Origin: Candidatus Nitrosopelagicus sp.
GTDB taxonomy: Archaea; Thermoproteota; Nitrososphaeria; Nitrososphaerales; Nitrosopumilaceae
DNA length: 5,557 nt
Direction: 5' to 3'
NCBI GenBank assembly: GCA_012964965.1
Contig: DTTB01000154.1
Span: forward strand, 1-5,557
Made by a program: the position numbers and the translations under genes. Numbering within the stretch: the first letter of the stretch is position 1; each line of letters opens with the position of its first letter. This document shows positions 1 to 4,799 of the stretch, in pieces. The notes under the pieces are model-generated. The model worked only from the letters and a program-made list of their open reading frames with translations, was not told where the DNA came from and did no database searches.

Positions 1-441
1 GAGGCTAAAAGAACTTACGAGGAAGAATTAGAAGAACAACTTACTGAAGAAGAGATCACTGGTTTCCAAATAGATAAAACTAACATGGATAGATTGGCCA
101 ATAGAGTTTGTGAAATCATTATTAGTTATGGAACTGACGGTATGCTTCAAACTGAACTTTGGAAAAAATTAAAACTTTCAAGCCGAGATGGGTCTCGTTT
201 GGCATTAAAATTAGAAAGACTTGGAATGATCACCCGAGAAAAAATCTTAGAAAAGGGACGGTGGACTTACAAACTTATAATTAGAAAAGCACCAGTAAGC
301 ACAATATCGATTGAAGACGCACCATGTTTGGTATGTCCAGTGGAATCAAAATGTGCTCTAAATAATGAGATAAGTCCAAAAACCTGTCAATATATTGAGG
401 ATTGGGTTTTTGTAGAATTAAAAACTAATAAATCAAAATGA
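1..441 (+). CDS. TFE-beta-like transcription initiation factor subunit (Fe-S winged-helix protein), 5' end probably outside window
   Basis: Likely the archaeal TFE beta subunit, related to RNA polymerase III RPC39/Rpc34. In that family the protein pairs with TFE-alpha and helps RNA polymerase open promoter DNA. Counting from the first ATG (position 85), residues about 3-68 read as a winged helix: helices, a recognition-helix-like SSRDGSRLALKLERLG segment, then a basic wing ending YKLIIRK. Four cysteines follow at 81, 84, 90 and 101 (C-x2-C-x5-C-x10-C), with proline after the second and the tail CQYIEDW, as expected for the family's cubane Fe-S domain. The frame is open from base 1 to 84 with no ATG, GTG or TTG, and adds a very acidic segment (EEELEEQLTEEE). 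No ribosome site precedes the ATG at 85, so the true start is probably upstream. The stop overlaps the next start (ATGA). An alternative is another Fe-S winged-helix regulator. Confidence 0.72.
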   Translation, partial: EAKRTYEEELEEQLTEEEITGFQIDKTNMDRLANRVCEIIISYGTDGMLQTELWKKLKLSSRDGSRLALKLERLGMITREKILEKGRWTYKLIIRKAPVSTISIEDAPCLVCPVESKCALNNEISPKTCQYIEDWVFVELKTNKSK

Positions 442-1028
442 AATTAATCGATGCAAGAAAAGATCACTACAGAAAACTTGCTCATGAGGAAGGTTACAGA
501 AGCAGATCTGCTTACAAGCTAATAGAACTCAATAAATCATATAGAATACTTGGTCCCGGTCATTTTGTTTTAGATTTGGGTTGTGGACCAGGAGGCTGGA
601 CACAAGTTGCATCTAAAATTGTTGGTAATAAAGGAAAGGTGATGGGAATTGATACGTCTTTTGTGGAAGAAATTCCTGGCGTTTATATGTTAAAAGCTAA
701 TATTAGTGATAATATCATCGAAGAGATTTTTTTATTTTTTAATAAGAAAATAAATGCTGTTATATCCGATCTATCTCCACAAGTAACTGGTAATTGGTCC
801 GTAGATCATTCTATTCAAATTTCGTTAAATTATGATGCTGCAAAAATAATGGAGCAGGTTCTAGCGAAAAAAGGAAATGCTATTTTCAAAATTTTTGATG
901 GAGAATATTCAAATGAATTTTATGAGTATCTAAAAAAAAATTTTTTGAAAATTAAGTTAACAAAACCAAAATCTAGCAGAAAACCAAGCAGTGAATTATA
1001 CTGTATATGTCTTGGATATACTGGTTAA
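438..1028 (+). CDS. rlmE: RlmE/FtsJ-family 23S rRNA 2'-O-ribose methyltransferase
   Basis: SAM-dependent methyltransferase of the FtsJ/RrmJ family. In bacteria this enzyme methylates the 2'-OH of U2552 in the 23S rRNA A loop; the same target here is inferred. The protein has 196 residues. The SAM-binding loop is LDLGCGPGGWTQ at 45-56 and the acidic residue closing motif II is D72 (GID). The catalytic tetrad is K27 (SAYKL), D111 (SDLSP), K151 (FKIFDGE) and E186 (SSELY). The 111-151-186 spacing matches E. coli RlmE (124-164-199). It starts on an ATG overlapping the previous stop, with no Shine-Dalgarno, so translation is probably coupled to the TFE-beta-like gene. There is no C-terminal TRAM domain, which some other archaeal versions carry. 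Its stop shares TTAA with the convergent trm1. Confidence 0.93.
   Translation: MKLIDARKDHYRKLAHEEGYRSRSAYKLIELNKSYRILGPGHFVLDLGCGPGGWTQVASKIVGNKGKVMGIDTSFVEEIPGVYMLKANISDNIIEEIFLFFNKKINAVISDLSPQVTGNWSVDHSIQISLNYDAAKIMEQVLAKKGNAIFKIFDGEYSNEFYEYLKKNFLKIKLTKPKSSRKPSSELYCICLGYTG
932..940 (-). terminator. U9 tract, terminator candidate for trm1
   Basis: The plus strand has A9 here, so a trm1 transcript running past its stop at 1025 meets a U9 run about 85 bases later, inside rlmE. A U tract of this length is a plausible archaeal termination signal. It is preceded on the plus strand side by A/T-rich codons for KKNF, so it may be only coding. Confidence 0.28.
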
Positions 1029-2170
1029 CTTTCGAATAATTTTATTATCTTATCGATTCTACAATCTGTTCTAAACCCTGTCGGATTTAGTGAAGTTGGA
1101 CTCGCTAGGAAACCCTCATCTTGGAGAATTTTTATCGCATTTTTCATTTTAAGAGGTGCACTCTGCATTTTAGACGCAATTTCATCAAGTGTGTAATATG
1201 TTGGAGGCATTTCTGCTTCTAATGTACATTTTTCTAATATTGACATACATTTTTTTCTAACTACAAATTTTGGTATTTGTTGTATCATATCTATTATGAA
1301 TTTTTTATTAAACATATGATCTACCCACAACGGGCCAGCTATCTCTAACTGAGAATTACAAGCTTCACAAATTTTCTTTTGATTCGTAACACAATTTCTA
1401 TTACCACAAGATCTACAATGTGTGATATACCCCTGATGCTCATCTTGGTCTATTCTGTTTAAAATTTTAACATATATTCTGTAATAATGCATATTGTTCT
1501 CAACAAACTGTGGAATAATTTGAACATCTAGCCTTCTGGCAACAGTGTCTAAACATCCAAGAATTAATCTAATTGCAATTTCATTAGAATATTCTGTTTT
1601 TATAGGCGTACCATGATATTTCCTTTTACAAGCGTTTTTTGCTAAACCGTGTAACACCTGTAAATCTGTTGCCGTCACGGATAGTAATCCATTATGCATA
1701 GTAGCTCTAATTGCACAGTCAAAATATTTTACCGGAGAACCAAACGGGTCTACATCCACAATTGAGCCCCTTTTTTCTTTCTTTGAATATGTGCTAAAAA
1801 AATGGCATATCTCATTTTCAGAAACTTCAAAATTTGATATTTTGTTCAAATTTGCCGAGTTTTGCGCAATTTTAAGTGCTTCAGAATTAATATCGTTAGC
1901 AATTACTTTTTCAACATTAGGTATTTCTTTTGCAACTCTAAGGGATCTTGCACCTAGACCTGTCAACCCATCTAGAAATACCAATGGTTTATCAAAATTT
2001 TCCCAAAATGCTGAATAAGCTAGAATTGAAAAATCTCGGTTCAGTTCTGCCACGGGATTGAAAAATGCTGGTACTTTAGGAGGTGCTTTATCTTTCAATG
2101 ATTTTTCTGGGACAAGAATTTTTGTACTACCCTCTGTTATTTCTACCAGTTTTTCTTCTATTCTTTGCAA
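1025..2170 (-). CDS. trm1: tRNA (guanine(26)-N2)-dimethyltransferase Trm1
   Basis: Trm1 makes N2,N2-dimethylguanosine at position 26 of tRNA using SAM, which helps the tRNA core fold correctly. The product has 381 residues, usual for archaeal Trm1. An N-terminal strand (EITEGSTKILVP, 10-21) is followed by the family motif FNPVAELNRD (37-46), the SAM loop LDGLTGLGARS (66-76), the ribose-binding acid D93 (ANDINSEA), the catalytic DPFGSP (141-146) and SVTATD (164-169). A C-terminal zinc-ribbon-like CRSC...C...CEAC cluster (252-271) precedes a winged-helix-like end (about 322-376). The start is a TTG at 2170: no ATG, GTG or other TTG lies between it and the in-frame stop upstream at 2210-2212, and a TATA-like box sits about 28 bases before it. 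It diverges from rnhB and converges on rlmE. Confidence 0.95.
   Translation of the reverse strand: MQRIEEKLVEITEGSTKILVPEKSLKDKAPPKVPAFFNPVAELNRDFSILAYSAFWENFDKPLVFLDGLTGLGARSLRVAKEIPNVEKVIANDINSEALKIAQNSANLNKISNFEVSENEICHFFSTYSKKEKRGSIVDVDPFGSPVKYFDCAIRATMHNGLLSVTATDLQVLHGLAKNACKRKYHGTPIKTEYSNEIAIRLILGCLDTVARRLDVQIIPQFVENNMHYYRIYVKILNRIDQDEHQGYITHCRSCGNRNCVTNQKKICEACNSQLEIAGPLWVDHMFNKKFIIDMIQQIPKFVVRKKCMSILEKCTLEAEMPPTYYTLDEIASKMQSAPLKMKNAIKILQDEGFLASPTSLNPTGFRTDCRIDKIIKLFES
1129..1150 (+). terminator. U-rich terminator candidate for the TFE-beta/rlmE unit
   Basis: About 100 bases past the rlmE stop, inside the 3' part of trm1, the plus strand has three T runs (T5, T5, T4) beginning TTTTTATCGCATTTTT. 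It is the richest T cluster soon after rlmE and could end transcription in the archaeal U-tract manner. It also encodes, antisense, a lysine-rich helix of Trm1, so coding content alone may explain it. Confidence 0.27.
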
Positions 2171-2192
2171 TAGATTTCTTGAATTCTTTTTA

Positions 2193-2202
2193 CCTATAAT
2201 GG
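2193..2202 (-). promoter_or_regulatory. TATA-like box for trm1 (possibly shared with rnhB)
   Basis: On the minus strand this reads CCATTATAGG. Its centre lies about 27.5 bases before the TTG start of trm1, the spacing expected for an archaeal TATA box and a leaderless transcript. The plus strand reads CCTATAATGG, a near-palindrome, and is centred 33 bases before the rnhB ATG, so it could serve both directions. An alternative rnhB element is TTAATACT at 2203-2210. A motif identical in 8 of 10 positions sits at the same distance from pyrD. No transcript data are available, so the assignment is inferred. Confidence 0.45.
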
Positions 2203-2230
2203 TTAATACTCATAAAAATTGAAAAATTTT

Positions 2231-2857
2231 ATGTTAGTATGCGGGGTTGATGATGCCGGAAGAGGTTCCGTTCTGGGTCCGTTAGTTATTGCTGGAATTG
2301 TTATAAAACGAACAAAAATTAATCAATTAAAAAAGCAAGGTATTCGTGATTCAAAGAAGCTAACTCCTTTAGCAAGAGAACGACTTTATAAAAAAATTAT
2401 CAACATAGTTGATGATTATTATGTAACAAGGATTTCTCCCAAAATAATCGACAAAAGCGTTTTTAATCACTCACTTAATCATCTGGAAGCACGATATATG
2501 GCAAAGGTAATTTCAAAATTATCTCCCTCTATTGCTTTTGTTGATTCATGTGACGTAAACCCTCATAGATTTGGGAAGGAAATTTCAAAACTCACTTTCC
2601 GTTCAAAGATAAAATCATACCATCATGCTGATAGTAAATTTGTGGTAGTTTCTGCCGCATCTATACTCGCAAAAGTTTCGCGTGACAGAGCAATTACCAA
2701 ATTAAAGAAGAAATACAATATTGGTAGTGGATATCCATCAGACCCAAAAACTAAAGCTTTTGTAAAAAAATCAATAAAACGAAACGAGTCTCTTACATTT
2801 ATACGAAAAAGTTGGAAGCCAGTACAAATCTTGATGAAAAATAAAAAATCATCCTAA
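2231..2857 (+). CDS. rnhB: Ribonuclease HII
   Basis: RNase HII cuts the RNA strand of RNA-DNA hybrids and nicks at single ribonucleotides in DNA, starting ribonucleotide excision repair. Numbering from the ATG at 2231 gives 208 residues, with the family opening VCGVDDAGRG at 3-12. The metal ligands are D7, D8, D105 (AFVDSCD) and D134 (HHADSKF). GRG at 10-12 recognises the RNA-DNA junction. VSAASILAKVSRDRA and the conserved tyrosine in GSGYPSDP (Y168) complete the signature. The second ligand is Asp where most relatives have Glu. An in-frame TTG at 2219 would add MKNF, but family members begin only a few residues before the GxD motif, so the ATG is preferred. No clear C-terminal PCNA-binding box is seen. 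The last 9 bases overlap the convergent flpA. Confidence 0.95.
   Translation: MLVCGVDDAGRGSVLGPLVIAGIVIKRTKINQLKKQGIRDSKKLTPLARERLYKKIINIVDDYYVTRISPKIIDKSVFNHSLNHLEARYMAKVISKLSPSIAFVDSCDVNPHRFGKEISKLTFRSKIKSYHHADSKFVVVSAASILAKVSRDRAITKLKKKYNIGSGYPSDPKTKAFVKKSIKRNESLTFIRKSWKPVQILMKNKKSS
2837..2848 (-). terminator. U-rich terminator candidate for the nop5-flpA operon
   Basis: Immediately after the flpA stop codon the minus strand reads TTTTTTATTTTT. Archaeal transcription commonly ends at such U-rich tracts without needing a hairpin. The tract lies inside the last codons of rnhB, where it encodes a lysine-rich tail (KNKKSS), so it may partly reflect coding content. Assignment rests on position and composition only. 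Confidence 0.45.
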
Positions 2858-3520
2858 AAATGTTGCTACAACCATCGCATGATCTTTATCGTATGGTTGC
2901 AAATCAATTATTTGTTTAATTTGAAAATTCTGTTCCAGCTTTTTTATCTCATTTTCAATAACTTTCCTTGGCTCTTTTGTGACATCTATACTTCTAGTTT
3001 TTATCACTAAAAACATGTAACCTCCAGATTTTAGATACAATTTACAGTTTTCAATCGCTATGTTTGTTTGATCAGGCTGCGCAATATCTACATATACAAT
3101 ATCGACTTTCTTATAAACTGAGAAAAATTCTTCCGGTTTTCTTGCATCCTGAATAATTGGTACAATATTTTTTCTATATGATGCAACTCTGTCTAAAAAA
3201 TCTCTAGCAACTCTACTAGCATGCTCTATTCCAAATATGGTTCCATTTTGTCCAACAATGTCTGAAATATGACTAATAGTGGTACCAGTTGATACACCAA
3301 GGTATAATACGTCAGATTTTTGTTTAAAAGGGAAATCTTTCAAATCATTGATTATCGCAGCTGCTAGTTTACTTCTGAACGGATTCCAAATTCTATATTC
3401 TACTTCCTTCACTGTTAGTAATTTTTCGTTGTAAACTTGATTTCCAGGTATCAAGTTTTTAGTCGCTAATTTTTTTTCCCCTTCTACTTGAAACCAGAAA
3501 GTATTTTGTTTATCTTCCAA
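2849..3520 (-). CDS. flpA: Fibrillarin-like rRNA/tRNA 2'-O-methyltransferase
   Basis: Catalytic subunit of the box C/D ribonucleoprotein. With Nop5, L7Ae and a guide RNA it methylates 2'-OH groups of rRNA and tRNA. The product has 223 residues, normal for archaeal fibrillarin. A small N-terminal domain carries LATKNLIPGNQVYNEK (18-33), followed by EYRIWNPFRSKLAAAI (41-56), the SAM motif VLYLGVSTGTTISHISDI (71-88), GIEHASR (97-103), QDARKPEEF (124-132), the VDIVYVDIAQPDQ strand (139-151), VIKTRSID (172-179) and the closing PYDKDHAMVV. The start is TTG at 3520, inside the last codons of nop5 (11-base overlap). No ATG or GTG lies between it and the upstream in-frame stop at 3539-3541, and later starts would remove conserved residues. 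Only a weak GGAAG precedes it, so translational coupling to nop5 is likely. Confidence 0.95.
   Translation of the reverse strand: MEDKQNTFWFQVEGEKKLATKNLIPGNQVYNEKLLTVKEVEYRIWNPFRSKLAAAIINDLKDFPFKQKSDVLYLGVSTGTTISHISDIVGQNGTIFGIEHASRVARDFLDRVASYRKNIVPIIQDARKPEEFFSVYKKVDIVYVDIAQPDQTNIAIENCKLYLKSGGYMFLVIKTRSIDVTKEPRKVIENEIKKLEQNFQIKQIIDLQPYDKDHAMVVATFLG
2940..2955 (+). terminator. U-rich terminator candidate for rnhB
   Basis: About 83 bases past the rnhB stop, inside flpA, the plus strand reads TTTTTTATCTCATTTT. It closely resembles the candidate downstream of rlmE (14 of 15 bases). The resemblance is suggestive, but both stretches encode similar lysine-rich helices on the other strand. Confidence 0.27.
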
Positions 3521-4712
3521 AATTCTTCCGTTTTCGTTTCATAAATCGTTTAGATTTTTTTCTTTTTACATGTGGCTCTGGTTTTGGTTCTTTTTTTGTT
3601 GGTTGACTGTATTTTTTTCCAATCTCCTGCACTCTTATGTTTAGTTTGTCCAACAGAGTTTGGTTTAGTCCATCCCCATAGACATCAACTCTAGCAGCAA
3701 TGGCTGCCTTTCCCGCAACTGCTCTGGCAATCTTTCCTCTTTGCCATTTAGGGGCGGCATGTACGATTGCATGTTGGAAAAGAATTCCATGCTTAGGTGG
3801 ATTTGCACCAGTTTTCAAAGATCGGAACAGTGCTTTTTCTGCACCCAAAATTTGAATCGTGCTTGCTGGCATGCTAGATAATCTCTTTAAACTTCCTGCG
3901 TGAGCCAAAATTCTAGCTCCTACAGCAGCTCCAAGAACTGCAGTAATATTTGGTAATTCTGCAGCCATCTGTTCTTCAATATGTTCTTCGATAGTTTTCC
4001 TTAACTCAAAAAGATCCAAAATTTGTTTCGCCAAAGTTTGTACTATACCAAGGTTTTTTTCTGTTATATCACCCCCTCTACTTTTCTCTTTTACTAATGA
4101 GAGCATTTCTACTTTTGATTCAGGAAATCCTGCATTTTCAAAATTTTCTTTTGAAATATTTTCTCGTTTACCAGCTAAGACTATTTGTGAGTATCCGTTT
4201 ACGCTGTCTATTAAATTATCAAGTTCTGGAAAGTGCAAACCGTACCATTCTCGCATTCTAGAACCCATACTGTTTATCATCCTATCAGTTTCATCCAATG
4301 TATTAATTGCCTGTGTAATATGTAGGTCTGAACTTTGTGACACTTCAGTAATTTTTGAGGATGAAAGTTGCATAGCAAATTCACGAAGTTTTTCCATTGC
4401 CTCATTTTCATCTTTTGCAAACCCTGAATCAACCAAAATTTTTGGCTTTGATGATTGTATTGTATCAGTTTGTTGGTTACTCATTAATTGTACATCTATT
4501 GATTTTTTTTTCAAAATATCTAACAGTCCATGGTCATTTACAATTACTAACTCATCATTTGTAAGAAATTTTCCAATCTCGGTAAGTTTTGCCTGACCTT
4601 TTTTAACTAAAACATATTCTTCAGCTGGATTTTCAAAATGGAATGTTTTCACACATTTTTGGTTATCTAAAACTACTATTCCTAATTCTGTAAGTATAGT
4701 TGAATACATCAT
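3510..4712 (-). CDS. nop5: Nop5 (Nop56/Nop58-like) box C/D RNP scaffold protein
   Basis: Scaffold of the archaeal box C/D particle: it binds fibrillarin through its N-terminal domain, dimerises through a coiled coil, and clamps L7Ae-bound kink-turn RNA with its Nop domain. Numbered from the ATG at 4712 there are 400 residues. An N-terminal domain (MMYSTILTELGIVVLDN onward) leads into an amphipathic region with MREWYGLHFPELD (153-165), a long helical coiled coil (about 165-250), and the Nop domain with LGAAVGARILAHAG (260-273), ILGAEKALFRSLKTG (288-302) and KHGILFQHAIV (307-317). The protein ends in a basic tail (KRKKSKRFMKRKRK) typical of RNA-binding proteins. Other in-frame starts are ATG 4724, ATG 4709 and TTG 4766; 4712 or 4709 best fits the first beta strand. 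It heads the operon with flpA and diverges from pyrD. Confidence 0.94.
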   Translation of the reverse strand: MMYSTILTELGIVVLDNQKCVKTFHFENPAEEYVLVKKGQAKLTEIGKFLTNDELVIVNDHGLLDILKKKSIDVQLMSNQQTDTIQSSKPKILVDSGFAKDENEAMEKLREFAMQLSSSKITEVSQSSDLHITQAINTLDETDRMINSMGSRMREWYGLHFPELDNLIDSVNGYSQIVLAGKRENISKENFENAGFPESKVEMLSLVKEKSRGGDITEKNLGIVQTLAKQILDLFELRKTIEEHIEEQMAAELPNITAVLGAAVGARILAHAGSLKRLSSMPASTIQILGAEKALFRSLKTGANPPKHGILFQHAIVHAAPKWQRGKIARAVAGKAAIAARVDVYGDGLNQTLLDKLNIRVQEIGKKYSQPTKKEPKPEPHVKRKKSKRFMKRKRKNFGR

Positions 4713-4733
4713 AAAAACTGGCATTTTGTCCAC

Positions 4734-4741
4734 ATTAAAAA
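4734..4741 (-). promoter_or_regulatory. Possible TATA-like box for nop5-flpA
   Basis: The minus strand reads TTTTTAAT, centred about 25 bases before the ATG at 4712, roughly where a TATA box would sit for a leaderless mRNA. A competing element is CATATAATAG (4776-4767, minus strand), which would give a leader of about 20 to 35 bases. Assignment by position and composition only. Confidence 0.28.
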
Positions 4742-4766
4742 GTTGGCAAAAGAATTTGATAATCAA

Positions 4767-4776
4767 CTATTATATG
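4767..4776 (+). promoter_or_regulatory. TATA-like box for pyrD
   Basis: CTATTATATG lies with its centre about 28 bases before the GTG at 4800, the expected distance for an archaeal TATA box feeding a leaderless message. The same core (ATTATA flanked by C and G) occurs at nearly the same distance before the trm1 start (33 versus 32 bases from the box's first base). The agreement supports both the promoter and the GTG start. Confidence 0.45.
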
Positions 4777-4799
4777 AGAATGGAGAGAAACTATTCAAG

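Noticed and set aside
1791..2018. 75-codon plus-strand open frame inside trm1
   Set aside because: It lies wholly antisense to conserved Trm1 motifs (SAM loop and ND motif), has no recognisable family and no upstream promoter; it is a shadow of the real gene.
2219..2230. TTG at 2219 as the rnhB start
   Set aside because: It adds only MKNF before an ATG that already gives the normal family N-terminus, with metal ligands falling at the canonical D7/D8/D105 positions.
2869..2899. Inverted repeat CAACCAT/ATGGTTG with a 17-base loop after rnhB, possible hairpin terminator
   Set aside because: Only seven base pairs with a long loop, not followed directly by a T run, and it lies in the conserved C-terminal codons of flpA, so it is probably chance.
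4725..4766. TTG at 4766 as the nop5 start
   Set aside because: It would add 14 residues (rich in F, C and K) before MPVFMMYST that do not look like the Nop5 N-terminal domain; three ATG codons are available nearer the first beta strand.
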